Below are positions 1-10,129 of a DNA stretch of 64,000 bases, in pieces; position 1 is the first letter of the stretch, and the number at the start of each line of letters is the position of its first letter. The notes below the pieces were generated by a model. The model had not been told where the DNA came from, did no database searches, and saw nothing but the letters and a program-made list of their open reading frames with translations. Source of the DNA: Enterovibrio sp. JCM 19048 (GTDB lineage: Bacteria > Pseudomonadota > Gammaproteobacteria > Enterobacterales > Vibrionaceae); NCBI GenBank assembly GCA_001310415.1, contig BAXE01000008.1, forward strand, positions 1-64,000, in the 5' to 3' direction. Both the position numbers and the translations under genes were made by a program.

Positions 1-161
1 AAGCGCCAATGTTGATCGCTATTCACTTTTTGGCGCTTGGGCAAATTTGTCCAGTTTTTACTGCTCGACCCCAACCCTCTCCCTTGTGATTATCGCCAGC
101 ACGAATCGTGAAAATAAAACAACAGACCACCAAGATCTGAACCGACGTGTTGGAGTTAGAA

Positions 162-464
162 ATGAACATTGTTGCGATCACCGCCTGTCCTTCCGGCGTT
201 GCACACACCTACATGGCTGCTGAATCTCTTGAACAGGCTGCGCTGGCGCGTGGCTGGACGATCAAAGTGGAGACACAGGGCGTTCTGGGCGCAGAGAACG
301 AAATCTCACAGCAGGATGTTGAAGAGGCAGACGCCGTTATTCTCACCACAGACATTGCCTTAAGTGGCACTGAGCGCTTCGACGGTAAAAAAGTGATTCA
401 AACCACCGTGAAACGCCTGGTGGTCGCACCTTCTGAAGCACTGGATGCGGCGGAGGCAGCGTAA
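162..464 (+). CDS. Orphan PTS fructose-type EIIB domain protein
   Basis: A 100-residue single-domain EIIB of the fructose/mannosylglycerate PTS family. It would carry phosphate on a cysteine between an EIIA and an EIIC. The phosphorylatable Cys is residue 9, in the motif TACPSGVAHTYMAA, which is diagnostic of this family. The ATG at 162 is preferred over an in-frame GTG at 147 because GGAG sits 6-7 bases upstream of it. The stop overlaps the next ATG (TAATG), so it is co-translated with the beta-mannosidase. No EIIC or EIIA lies next to it on this strand; the nearest partners are the EIIBC and EIIA encoded at 14.6-16.6 kb. It could be a trans-acting or duplicated B domain. The family call is firm, the sugar is unknown. 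Confidence 0.88.
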   Translation: MNIVAITACPSGVAHTYMAAESLEQAALARGWTIKVETQGVLGAENEISQQDVEEADAVILTTDIALSGTERFDGKKVIQTTVKRLVVAPSEALDAAEAA

Positions 465-2915
465 TGACAACAATGACCACACTGACACTGGATGGTGAAT
501 GGCAGCTGACCTCACTTAATACACCATCGATTACCGCTCCGATTACCCTGCCGGGAGACGTACACAGTGCACTGCTGGCGGCTGACATCATTCCTGACCC
601 CTACATGGGCTGCAACGAAACCAAGGTGCAGTGGGTGGGCGAGCACGATTGGCAGATGACACGTGAATTCACGGTGGATGCCGAACTGATGGCCGCCCGG
701 GAAGTCGATCTCAAGCTCAGCATGGTCGACACCATGGCGGAAATCGATATCAACGGCATCACCGCCATTACCTGCAGCAACATGTTCCGTCACTACCGCC
801 GCGATATCCGTCCTTTGCTGCGTGAAGGCAGTAACCAAATCATAGTTACCCTGAAGCGTGCTGACATTGAAGCCAAAGCGCGCGCCGAGCGCCTGCCGTT
901 TCCTGTGCCTTGGGCGGTGGGCAACAACCAGATCCCGCACATGAACACCCTGCGTAAAACCCAGTGCCACGCCGGTTGGGACTGGGGCATTTGCCTGCTC
1001 GCTAGCGGCATTTACGACAGCATCCGCATTCAGCCTGTTTCTCATGTCCGTTTACTCGACATGCGCACCGAGCAGCAGTGGCAGCATGATGGCCGCTGTG
1101 TTGTGGTCGCCAATATCCACACCGAAATGCTGGCTGGCGCGCAGCCACAACTGGCCGAATGTACGCTGGAAACGCCAGACGGTGAGCGCCATAGCCTTTC
1201 CGTGGCCATTGATGCTGCCGTGAATACGGTACGTTTTGAACTGGATAAACCGATGCGCTGGTGGCCAGCAGGATACGGCGAACAGCCGTTGTACCGCCTG
1301 CATCTGGCGCTGGATGGCCAGGTGATTGAAAAGCGCCTTGGCCTACGCGAACTGGCTGTTGATACCCAGGAAGATGAAATTGGTGCGGCCATGACCTTTA
1401 TGGTTAACGGCAAAGCCATTATGTCGAAAGGGGCTAACTGGATCCCGCTCGATGCCATGCCGGGCACCCAGACGCCGGCGCGTTACCGCCGCCTGCTGGA
1501 AGATGCCAAAGCCGCTAACATGAACATGATCCGCGTCTGGGGCGGCGGCATGTATGAGCGCGATTGCTTCTATGAGCTGTGTGACGAGCTTGGCCTGATG
1601 GTGTGGCAGGATCTGATGTTTTCCTGCGCCCTGTATCCATCGACACCGGAATTCTTGAGCGACGTGCGTGAGGAAATCACCGAGCAGGTACGTCGCCTGA
1701 GCGATCACCCGTCACTGGCATTGTGGTGTGGTGACAATGAAGTGATTGGCGCGATTGGCTGGTATCCGGAATCGAAGAACAACCGCGAAAAATACGTGGT
1801 TAACTATGATCGCTTAAACCGCGTGTTGCAGGAAGTGGTAGAGCGCGAAGACCCATCACGCCGCTTCTGGGCCAGCTCACCGTGCAACGGCGAACTGGAC
1901 TTCGGGGATGCCTGGCACGACGACAACAAAGGGACATGCATTTCTGGGATGTGTGGCATTCCGGCAAATCTTTCGATGCTTACCACAACATCAAGCCGCG
2001 TTTTTGCAGCGAGTTCGGCTACCAGTCATGGCCGTCACTGCCGACAGTAAAAACCTTTGCCCCCGAATCGGACTGGAACGTTACCTCACCGACGTTTGAA
2101 CAGCACCAGAAAAACGGCCGCGGCAACAGCATCATCACTGAAATGTTTACCCGCTATTTCCGTTTCCCAATGGACTTTGCCCAGATGCTGTACCTGAGCC
2201 AGGTGCAACAGGCGCTCGCCATCAAAACTGCCAGCGAATACTGGCGTGCAAACAAACCGGTCTGCCGCGGCATTCTTTACTGGCAACTCAACGACTGCTG
2301 GCCGGTCAGCTCCTGGTCGAGCATTGAATATACCGGCCGCTGGAAGCAGCTTCACTACCACGCCAAACGCTTCTTTGCCCCTCAGGCTGCCGTGTTTGTT
2401 GAAGAAGAAAACACGCTGCGTCTGCACCTTATCAACGATGAGCACCGTCGCTGCGACGTGAAGGGTCAGGTGACCTGGTATGACTGGCAGGGCGAGGTGA
2501 TTGATACCTGGCCGGTGGAAGCGTGCCTGGGTGAAGACGACAACCAGCTGGTGTGGCAGTGCGACCGCGAGGTGATCAACGAGCGCCAGCACCAGGCTTT
2601 TTCCATGTCGAGATTGAGGTGGAAGGTACCCGCTTTGCCAACACCTGGTTTGATGATGTGTACAAACGCCTGCCATTGCCCAAAGCCTCGGTCACCCCGG
2701 AGGTGAAAACGGTCAACGGCCAGGTGCAGGTGACATTCACCACGGACAAACCGGCCTTTTTCGTTCACCCGGAATTTGGTGGTGAAGGCCGCTTCAGCGA
2801 CGCCAGTTTTACCCTTATGCCATGTAGTCCGGTGACTGTCGATTACCTCGGAGAGGCAACGGCAGATGAACTGGCTCGGGATCTGACGGTTTACCACCTG
2901 GCGAACAGTTTCTAA
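464..2915 (+). CDS. Beta-mannosidase, glycoside hydrolase family 2 (two frame breaks)
   Basis: GH2 exo-beta-mannosidase, about 817 residues, no signal peptide, so cytoplasmic. It would release beta-linked mannose, as in Man-beta-1,4-GlcNAc of the N-glycan core or manno-oligosaccharides. The acid/base Glu is in ALWCGDNE (codon 1739-1741) and the nucleophile Glu in FCSEFGYQSWPS (codon 2011-2013); WGGGMYE and the N-terminal jelly-roll region are also typical. The reading frame breaks near 1932 (one G missing in a G run, between DDNKG and DMHFWDVW) and near 2600 (one T missing, between HQAF and FHVEIEVEG). Restoring both bases gives one continuous protein. It starts on the stop codon of the EIIB gene and is followed by the ABC binding protein. 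Family certain; the physiological substrate is inferred from neighbours. Confidence 0.9.
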
Positions 2916-2945
2916 TTAAGGTTTTCATGAAAGTAAGGACACGTA

Positions 2946-4604
2946 ATGCCGAGTAAAAAGACACTTGCAGCCCTCGTGCTTGCTGCATTAACCGCGCCCC
3001 AGGCGCTGGCTGAACAACGACATGAACTGACGATCGTGGCGGATTTCTATCCGACCATGATCCGCAACTTCAACCCGTACCTGTCGACTAACCTGCGTAC
3101 CACCACCGACTTTATCTATGAGCCGCTGGTGGTGTTTAACCAGATGCACGGCAACAAGCCGGTGATGCGTCTGGCGGAAAACTATTACCTGTCAGAGGAT
3201 CTGATGCAGGTAACGTTTGAGATCCGTGAAGGCGTCAAATGGTCAGACGGTAAGCCGTTTAGCGCGGAAGATGTGGTGTATTCCTTCGACCTTATCCGTG
3301 AAAAACCGGAGTTGGATCCGAAGGGCATGGATCGTTGGATTAAGTCGGTACGCCAGGATGGCAACAAGGTCATTTTTGACCTCACGGAAGTGAACACCAA
3401 CGTGCCTTACGAAATCTCTACCATTCCAATCGTGCCAAAGCACATTTGGAAAGACATTGAAAAACCGGAGCTGTTCACCAACGAAAATCCGGTAGGCTCA
3501 GGCCCGTTCACGGAAATCGACACCTTCACGCCACAGCTTTATGTCCAGTGCCGCAACCCGAATTACTGGGACAACGACAATCTGGAAGTGGACTGTCTTC
3601 GTGTACCGCAAATTGCCAACAACGACCAGTTGCTGAGCAAGATCATCAAGTCTGAACTGGACTGGACCGGTGCTTTTATCCCGGACATCGACATCACCTA
3701 TGCGGCGCGCAGCCCACACCACAAATACTGGTATCCGGCGGCAAGCCCGCAGGCGTTTGTGCTGAACTTCAAGTCGCCGCATCCGGGCAACAACGAGGCT
3801 ATCAATAATATTGATTTCCGCCGCGCGTTCTCGATGTCGATTGACCGCCAGAAGATCATCAATATCGCTTTCTACGGCAACGGTGTGGTGAACGACTACG
3901 CCTCTGGTCTTGGCAAAGTGTTTGAGTTCTGGGCCGATCCGGAAATCTACAACAAGCACAAAGGCTACAACACCTACAGCGTCGTCAATGCTAAAGCCAT
4001 GCTCAAAGACGCAGGCTTTGTGGATGTCGACGGTGACGGTTTTGTCGAAACCCCAACCGGCAAGAAAATTGAGCTGGAACTGCAATCCCCGACAGGCTGG
4101 ACGGACTTCAACAACGCCGTGCAGTTGGGTGTAGAACAGCTTCAGGCGGTCGGCATCAAAGCCAAGGCACGCACGGCAGATTTTGCGGTATACAACCAGG
4201 CGATGCTTTCTGGTACCTATGATGTGGCTTACACCAACTATTTCAACGGTGCAGACCCTTATCGCTACTGGAGCACGGGCTACCACTCCCGCTTCCAGGA
4301 AGGGGAAAGCATGCCGCGCTACGCCATGCATTTCTTCAAAAATGCCGAGCTGGACAGGCTGCTGGACACTTTCTACAAAACCGACAAGCAGGATGAGCAG
4401 AAGCTGATTGCCCATCAAATCCAGAAAATCATCGCAGAGAACCAGGTGACTGTGCCTGTGATGTCCGGCGTTGACGTTTACCAGTTCAACGAAAGCCGCT
4501 TTACCGGCTGGTGGAACGAGGGGAATCCGAAAGGCCGTCCATCGTCATGGGCGGGTGTGCCGGAGCGTCTGCTGCACGTGTTGGATCTCAAGCCGAGAGC
4601 GTAA
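2946..4604 (+). CDS. ABC importer substrate-binding protein, family 5 (oligosaccharide/peptide type)
   Basis: 552-residue periplasmic binding protein of the SBP family 5 cluster, which includes oligopeptide binders and also chito-, cello- and manno-oligosaccharide binders. It has a signal peptide of about 22 residues ending AQALA. Typical features are ADVVYSFDLIRE near residue 110-120, the FRRAFSMSIDR segment and a long C-terminal lobe. The C-terminal stretch YQFNESRFTGWWNEGNPKG recalls the Vibrio chitin-oligosaccharide binding proteins more than OppA; this is from memory, not a search. It is the first of five consecutive importer genes, and the glycosidase in front and peptidase/asparaginase behind suggest a glycan or glycopeptide ligand. 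A hairpin follows the stop codon. Intact. Confidence 0.85.
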   Translation: MPSKKTLAALVLAALTAPQALAEQRHELTIVADFYPTMIRNFNPYLSTNLRTTTDFIYEPLVVFNQMHGNKPVMRLAENYYLSEDLMQVTFEIREGVKWSDGKPFSAEDVVYSFDLIREKPELDPKGMDRWIKSVRQDGNKVIFDLTEVNTNVPYEISTIPIVPKHIWKDIEKPELFTNENPVGSGPFTEIDTFTPQLYVQCRNPNYWDNDNLEVDCLRVPQIANNDQLLSKIIKSELDWTGAFIPDIDITYAARSPHHKYWYPAASPQAFVLNFKSPHPGNNEAINNIDFRRAFSMSIDRQKIINIAFYGNGVVNDYASGLGKVFEFWADPEIYNKHKGYNTYSVVNAKAMLKDAGFVDVDGDGFVETPTGKKIELELQSPTGWTDFNNAVQLGVEQLQAVGIKAKARTADFAVYNQAMLSGTYDVAYTNYFNGADPYRYWSTGYHSRFQEGESMPRYAMHFFKNAELDRLLDTFYKTDKQDEQKLIAHQIQKIIAENQVTVPVMSGVDVYQFNESRFTGWWNEGNPKGRPSSWAGVPERLLHVLDLKPRA

Positions 4605-4612
4605 ACCGACAA

Positions 4613-4640
4613 CAGGAGTGCGCCCACCAGTGCACTCCTG
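4613..4640 (+). other. Intercistronic hairpin after the binding-protein gene
   Basis: Perfect 9-bp inverted repeat (CAGGAGTGC at 4613-4621, GCACTCCTG at 4632-4640) with a 10-base loop and no following T tract. Placed between the binding-protein and permease genes, it most likely protects the upstream mRNA from 3' decay, so that the binding protein is made in excess. This role is known for other ABC operons and inferred here. Confidence 0.55.
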
Positions 4641-4730
4641 ATCTTTCATATCAATCACCTTGATGAGCGTAATAAAGATTGCTGACAGGCAATTTTATTG
4701 GCGCGGGATCGTTGCACCTGAGGATAGGGT

Positions 4731-5713
4731 ATGGCTTTCTTTCTACGACGGTTGTCGTTTTATTTAATGGCGTTGCTGTTTGCCGCGACATTGAATTTCA
4801 TCTTGCCCCGCGCAATGCCGGGCGACCCGGTTACCATGATGTTTGCCAACGCCACGGCGCAGGTAACCCCTGAACGTATCGAAGCAATGAAAAAGCTGCT
4901 TGGCTTTGTCGACGCCCCTTGGTACCAGCAGTATTTTTCTTATCTGGGCAATATTTTTACCGGTAACTGGGGCTTGTCCATCAAGTACTACCCCATCACG
5001 GTCAATGAACTGCTCGGCAGCGCTGTGGGTTGGTCGCTGTTTTTGACCGGCTCGGCCATCATCCTGGCGTTTTGTATCGGCTCCGTGCTGGGCATTTTTG
5101 CCGCCTGGCGTCGCGGCAGCACTACGATGCCTTTATCTCCCGAGCATGCTGGTGTGCAGTCTATCCCGTCTGTGGTGGTCGCCATGCTGGTGCTCTACAC
5201 CTTCGCCATCGGGCTGGAATGGTTCCCGTCTGGCAACGCCTACACGGTCGGGACGCAGCCGGACTGGTCGAGTTGGGCGTTCTACAAAGATGTTGCTTAT
5301 CACGCTGTGTTGCCCTTGCTCTGTGCCACCGTTGGCCAGATCGGGGGCTTTTTGATCAGCATGCGTAACAACATGATCAACTTGCTCAACGAAGATTTCA
5401 TCACCATGCGAAAGCCAAGGGGTTGAGCGAAAACCGCGTGGTGTTCAACTACGCCGCCCGCAACTCCATGCTGCCAAGCGTGACGGCACTTTCTATGGCG
5501 CTCGGCTCTGCCATCAGCGGCCAGCTTATCGTGGAGATGATCTTCAACTACCCGGGTCTAGGCACCGTGCTGCTCAACGCTATCCATGCCCGTGACTATC
5601 AGGTACTGCAGGGACAACTGCTGCTGATGACCATGTTCATGCTGTTCTTCAACTTCCTCGCCGATCTGATGATCGTTTACCTCGACCCGCGCCTTCGCAA
5701 GGGAGGAAAGTAA
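4731..5713 (+). CDS. ABC importer permease 1 (frame breaks)
   Basis: DppB/OppB-type inner-membrane permease, about 328 residues, first of the two permeases of the importer. N-terminal membrane segment FLRRLSFYLMALLFAATLNF, then the family signature PGDPVTMMF and the C-terminal motif GLGTVLLNAIHARDYQVLQG. The frame breaks near 5408: the sequence reads ITMRKPRG then stop, whereas restoring one G gives ITMAKAKGLSENRV, which joins the C-terminal part. A second disturbed patch lies at about 5120-5160. Three one-base losses there cancel each other and leave a short wrong stretch (STTMPLSPEHAG) where family logic expects YDAFISPSMLVVQSIPS. Intact function is likely once corrected. Confidence 0.87.
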
Positions 5714-5715
5714 TC

Positions 5716-6735
5716 ATGAAAACCCTGTTCAAACTGCTGGCGGGCAATAAAAAGTCCCTCGCCGGTCTTATCATCCTGGCCATGTTTGCGCTCATCGCGA
5801 TCTTCGCGCCGTTGATCACCAAACACGCGCCGGATGTCGGCACCGGTAACCCGCACGAATACCCGGCCTTTATCGTTAAAGCCGCTAAAGCAAATCCTGA
5901 CGGCTGGATAGCGAAAAACCTCGCCAACAACCCGCGCCGCCTGATGATGTCGGAAGGCGCTGATCATGTGCTCGGTACGTCCCGCATGGGGCGCGATATC
6001 TGGTCGCAACTGGTTTACGGCGCGCGCACGTCACTGGCTGTCGGCGTGGGTGCCGGTGTCATGGTCTGTTTCCTGGCCACCGCGATTGGTGTGACCGCCG
6101 GATACTTTGGCGGCAAGGTGGATGACTACCTCTCTGCGGCCATGAACATCATGCTGGTGGTGCCGCAGCTGCCGCTGCTGTTTATCATCGCCGCCTTTAT
6201 CGGCCAGGCGGGGCCAGCAACCATTGCTGTGGTAATCGCGATAACCTCCTGGGCATGGGGCGCAAGGGTTGTGCGGGCGCAAACCCTATCGGTGCGTGAG
6301 AAAGAATTTGTCCGCGCCGCTGAAGTGCTGGGCGAGAAAACCTGGCGCATCATCGCTATCGAAATCCTGCCGAACCTGATGTCGATTCTGGGGGCGAGTT
6401 TTATCGGGTGTGTGCTGTTGGCCATCATGACTGAAGCCAGCCTTTCGTTTCTTGGCCTTGGCGATCCGAATGCCATCAGCTGGGGCGTGATGCTCTATAA
6501 CGTCCAGACATCCTCTTCCATGCTGATCGGTGCCTGGTGGGAAATCCTGCCGCCATGTCTGGCGCTGACTTTTATTGCGGTTGGTTTGTCGCTGCTCAAC
6601 TTTGCCGTGGATGAAATTGCCAACCCGCAACTTCGCTCGCACAAAGGGCTGCGCCTATGGAGCCAGCGCAATAAGTGGAGCAAGGCAGAGCCGGGCAAGC
6701 CTCGCCCTGTGTTTGGTAAGGAGGGTCAGGCATGA
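5716..6735 (+). CDS. ABC importer permease 2
   Basis: DppC/OppC-type permease, 339 residues, intact. It has an N-terminal membrane anchor (LAGLIILAMFALIAIFAPLI), a periplasmic loop, then GTSRMGRDIWSQLVYGARTSL, which is the standard entry to the permease core. The EAA-type loop that contacts the ATPases is in FVRAAEVLGEKTWRI. It ends with a long cytoplasmic tail after the last helix. It pairs with the permease encoded just upstream; the start lies 2 bases after the upstream stop, and its own stop overlaps the ATG of the first ATPase. Confidence 0.92.
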   Translation: MKTLFKLLAGNKKSLAGLIILAMFALIAIFAPLITKHAPDVGTGNPHEYPAFIVKAAKANPDGWIAKNLANNPRRLMMSEGADHVLGTSRMGRDIWSQLVYGARTSLAVGVGAGVMVCFLATAIGVTAGYFGGKVDDYLSAAMNIMLVVPQLPLLFIIAAFIGQAGPATIAVVIAITSWAWGARVVRAQTLSVREKEFVRAAEVLGEKTWRIIAIEILPNLMSILGASFIGCVLLAIMTEASLSFLGLGDPNAISWGVMLYNVQTSSSMLIGAWWEILPPCLALTFIAVGLSLLNFAVDEIANPQLRSHKGLRLWSQRNKWSKAEPGKPRPVFGKEGQA

Positions 6736-7709
6736 CAGACCCACAAATTTCTATCCGCGATTTGTGCGTGGATTACATTACCGATGCCGGGGATGTACGC
6801 GCGGTCAACCATGTCAGCTTTGATATCGGCAAAGGGGAAATCTTTGGTTTAGCCGGTGAGTCCGGCTGCGGAAAATCGACCGTTGCGTTTTCCCTGATGC
6901 GCCTTCACAAGCCACCGGCCTATATTTCCCAGGGGCAGGTGCTGTTTGATGGTCACGGCGACATCCTGCAAAAGAGCGATGAAGCCATGTCGCGCTTTCG
7001 CTGGAAGGAGGTTTCCATGGTGTTCCAGAGCGCGATGAATGCGCTCAACCCGGTGCTGACCATGGAAGAGCAGTTTTGCGATGTGATCCTACGCCACACC
7101 AACTTCACCCGCGAACAGGCGGTGCGACGCGCGGAGGGTTTGCTGGAAATTGTTGATATCCACCCAAGCCGTCTTCGTGACTACCCGCACCAGTTTTCCG
7201 GCGGTATGCGCCAGCGCCTGGTGATTGCCATTGCGCTCGCCCTTAATCCGAAAATGATCATCATGGATGAGCCAACCACGGCACTGGACGTGGTGGTGCA
7301 GCGCGAGATTTTGCAAAAAATCTATGCCCTGAAAGAGGAGTTCGGTTTCTCCATCCTGTTCATCACCCATGATCTCTCGCTGATGGTCGAGTTCTCTGAC
7401 CGTATCGGCATCATGTATGCCGGCGAGCTGGTGGAAGTGGCGCCGTCCAAACAAATCCTGACCACGCCGTACCACCCTTACACCCAGGGACTGGGCAGCT
7501 CGTTCCCGCCATTAACTGGCCCGAAAACGCGCCTGACCGGCATTCCCGGCAACCCTCTGAACCTGTTTGAAATCCCGGCCGGTTGCCGCTTCCAGGCGCG
7601 TTGCAGCAAAGCCCAGCCTGTCTGTTTCAGTCAGCCGACAGCGCTGCAACAGCTGGAGCCGGGGCGTCTTTCCAACTGCCATCTCTACACTGCGCAAATC
7701 CGGGGATAA
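6732..7709 (+). CDS. ABC importer ATPase 1 (DppD/OppD type)
   Basis: 325-residue ATP-binding subunit. Walker [10 protein letters not shown], signature FSGGMRQR, Walker [13 protein letters not shown] and the switch His in FITHDLS are all present. The C-terminal extension typical of oligopeptide/oligosaccharide importers includes the cysteine-bearing segment [15 protein letters not shown]; in relatives such cysteines can hold an iron-sulfur cluster. The start overlaps the preceding permease stop (ATGA). It forms a heterodimer with the next gene product to power import. Intact. Confidence 0.92.
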   Translation: MTDPQISIRDLCVDYITDAGDVRAVNHVSFDIGKGEIFGLAGESGCGKSTVAFSLMRLHKPPAYISQGQVLFDGHGDILQKSDEAMSRFRWKEVSMVFQSAMNALNPVLTMEEQFCDVILRHTNFTREQAVRRAEGLLEIVDIHPSRLRDYPHQFSGGMRQRLVIAIALALNPKMIIMDEPTTALDVVVQREILQKIYALKEEFGFSILFITHDLSLMVEFSDRIGIMYAGELVEVAPSKQILTTPYHPYTQGLGSSFPPLTGPKTRLTGIPGNPLNLFEIPAGCRFQARCSKAQPVCFSQPTALQQLEPGRLSNCHLYTAQIRG

Positions 7710-7718
7710 GGAGCCGTT

Positions 7719-8711
7719 ATGAGCAAGCCGACAGGAAAACTCATCATTGAGGGTAAAAACCTCGTTAAGGATTTTGCAGTTAACAGCAATACGCTGAACA
7801 AACCCAAGATGCGGGCCATCAACGATGTCTCGTTCAAAATGTACAAAGGCCGTGGTCTGGCGGTGGTGGGAGAGTCGGGCTCCGGCAAGTCCACCACTGC
7901 GAAGATGATTGCCAAAATGTATCCGCCCACCGCAGGCACTATCGAATACTGTGGCCGTGATATCCAGACCATCGCCCGTCGTGACGAGTTGATGCAATAC
8001 CGGCAGGGCGTGCAGATGGTGTGGCAGGATCCGTTTGGGTCGCTCAATCCCACCCACACCATTTTCCACCACATTGCCCGTCCGCTTTGCATCCACAACA
8101 AGGTGGACAGCCGGGATAAAAAGGCGCTGGAGGAGAAGGTTTACGATCTGCTGCTTCAGGTGGGGCTGACCCCGCCCAAAGAGACCGCGGCCAAATACCC
8201 GCACCAGCTTTCCGGCGGCCAGCGCCAGCGGGTGAACCTGGCACGCAATATTGCTGTTGGCGCAGAGGTGGTGTTGGCGGACGAGCCGACCTCCATGCTG
8301 GACGTGTCTATCCGCGCCGGTGTGCTGAACCTGATGGAAGAGATGAAGTTCGAGCGCGAAATGGCGCTGCTCTATATCACCCACGACATCGCGACGGCGC
8401 GCTATATCGCTGAAGATCTGGCGGTGATGTATGTCGGCCACATGGTGGAATGGGGCGATGTCGAGCAAATCATCCACGACCCGCAGCACCCCTATACCCA
8501 GTTGCTGGTGTCCGCCGTACCGGATCCCAACAAATCGATTCACGAAAAACTCAAAGGTAACCGTGGCGAGATCCCGCTCTGGACGCCGGAAAGTGTGGGT
8601 TGCCCGTTTGCCGGCCGCTGCCTTCACGCCACGCCGAAATGCCAGCACGCCCTGCCACCAGTTACTCAGTTAGCAGAAAACCACTTTGTACGTTGCTACC
8701 TCTACGAATAA
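7719..8711 (+). CDS. ABC importer ATPase 2 (DppF/OppF type)
   Basis: 330-residue second ATP-binding subunit. Walker A GESGSGKST, signature LSGGQRQR, Walker B VVLADEPTSMLD and switch ITHD are visible. The C-terminal cysteine segment (GCPFAGRCLHATPKC) is shared with its partner. It begins 10 bases after ATPase 1 and is preceded by AAGGAG. Intact, as expected for the fifth and last subunit of the importer. Confidence 0.92.
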   Translation: MSKPTGKLIIEGKNLVKDFAVNSNTLNKPKMRAINDVSFKMYKGRGLAVVGESGSGKSTTAKMIAKMYPPTAGTIEYCGRDIQTIARRDELMQYRQGVQMVWQDPFGSLNPTHTIFHHIARPLCIHNKVDSRDKKALEEKVYDLLLQVGLTPPKETAAKYPHQLSGGQRQRVNLARNIAVGAEVVLADEPTSMLDVSIRAGVLNLMEEMKFEREMALLYITHDIATARYIAEDLAVMYVGHMVEWGDVEQIIHDPQHPYTQLLVSAVPDPNKSIHEKLKGNRGEIPLWTPESVGCPFAGRCLHATPKCQHALPPVTQLAENHFVRCYLYE

Positions 8712-8735
8712 GTCGTGGCAACAGAGGAAATCAGG

Positions 8736-10119
8736 ATGATTCAATTTAGCTTTATCCGCACCCAAGAGACCGGCTCTGACTCGACCCGGACAGTGCGTAT
8801 TACCTTGGGAGAAAGCCGTTCACTGACACTTGATCAGGATGTCGACGGCTTCGACGGTGAAATCAGAAAAACGGCCTTTACGGTTGCTGATATTCAGGAC
8901 ACCGGCTTTTTACTCGCAACCACGTTCAAACGTGCCCAGACACTGGCGCTGCAGATCGACGACAGCGTCAAAGCGCTGTATGAACCGGCAGTTTGGGTGA
9001 AATGGTTGTCTCTGGGGCTGGCGCTGTCAGCTTACGACTACCAGCACAAAGCGAGCCACCTGCTTGAGCCAGCAATCAACGGGTTTGAACTGGCTTCGGG
9101 GGATCCGGCGCTGTGCGATGCCTTCTGCGAAGGTCAGGTACTGGCCGAAAGCCAGCTCATTGCCCGAGAACTGGTCAACAAGCCGGGCAATATTATCTAC
9201 CCGGCATCTTTTGTCAGTGCGGTGGAAGCGCTGGGCATGGATGGCGTCACGCTGACCTATCTCACCGAAGCTGAAATGGATGAACTGGGCTTTGGGCGGC
9301 TTGGTAGGGATTTCCCAGGGCAGTGAGCGCGATGGCCGTATGCTGTGCCTCGATTACTACCCGAAAAACGCCAAGACCACCATCGCGCTGGTGGGGAAAG
9401 GGGTCACGTTCGATACCGGCGGCATCAGCATCAAAGGCCAACTTCGCATGAGCACCATGAAAGTGGATATGGGCGGCGCGGCCGCAGTGTTGGCGCGATG
9501 AACGCCATTTCCCAACTGAACCTGCCTGTGCGCGTGATTGGCCTGTGTGGCCTGGTGGAAAACATGCCATCCGGTTGCGCCATCAAACCGGGGGATGTGG
9601 TAACTATGCTGTCCGGCAAGAGCGTCGAAATTATCTCGACCGACGCAGAAGGCCGCATGGTGCTGGCCGATGTGCTGCATTACGCCCAAAAACCTATCGT
9701 CCAGATACCTGATTGATATCGCCACCCTGACCGGCGCGACCGGTGTCTCCCTCGGTAAGGCCTATGCGTCACTGATGGGCAATGATGACCGCCTGATTGC
9801 GGCAGCCAAAACCGCCGGTGACACCTGCTCTGAGCCACTCTGGCATATGCCTATCGCCGATGATCGTTTTGAAGCGTCGCTGAAAAGTGATTTTGCCGAG
9901 CTGCGCCATGGTGCTGAAGACGGTGACGGTAACGCCAGTGTGGCGGCGACCTTCCTCAACCACTTTGTCTCGCCCAATCAGCCTTGGATCCACATCGATT
10001 CAGCGGCCATGTCCCTGGGCATGAACCATCGCAAGATTTACCCCAAAGCGGCATCAGGTTACGGCACCTTGCTGCTGACTGCGCTTTGCCAACAAATTGC
10101 TACCCAGAATGAAGAATAA
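8736..10119 (+). CDS. Cytosolic aminopeptidase, peptidase family M17 (several frame breaks)
   Basis: Leucyl aminopeptidase/PepB-type metallopeptidase of about 460 residues that removes N-terminal amino acids from peptides in the cytoplasm. Family motifs: [24 protein letters not shown] (metal and catalytic lysine region), the signature STDAEGRM and IDIATLTGA. The ATG at 8736 has AGAGGA seven bases upstream and is chosen over an upstream GTG at 8715. The frame is broken near 9295 (one extra G), 9494 (one G missing) and 9690-9710 (two bases missing). Correcting these gives one continuous M17 protein. Lying between the importer and the glycosylasparaginase, it may trim glycopeptides to single glycosyl-asparagine residues. 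Confidence 0.85.
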
Positions 10120-10129
10120 GGAAACACCC

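Noticed and set aside
1-38. Inverted repeat AAGCGCCAA / TTGGCGCTT at the window edge
   Set aside because: Nine-base arms 20 bases apart at the extreme left end; without the preceding sequence it cannot be told from a terminator, an operator or chance.
3498-4418. 306-codon open frame antisense to the binding-protein gene
   Set aside because: Lies wholly inside a well-supported gene, has no ribosome site or family motif, and is explained by the codon bias of the sense strand.
7512-8648. 378-codon antisense open frame across both ATPase genes
   Set aside because: Histidine-rich composition typical of a shadow frame; the sense strand encodes clear ABC ATPases.
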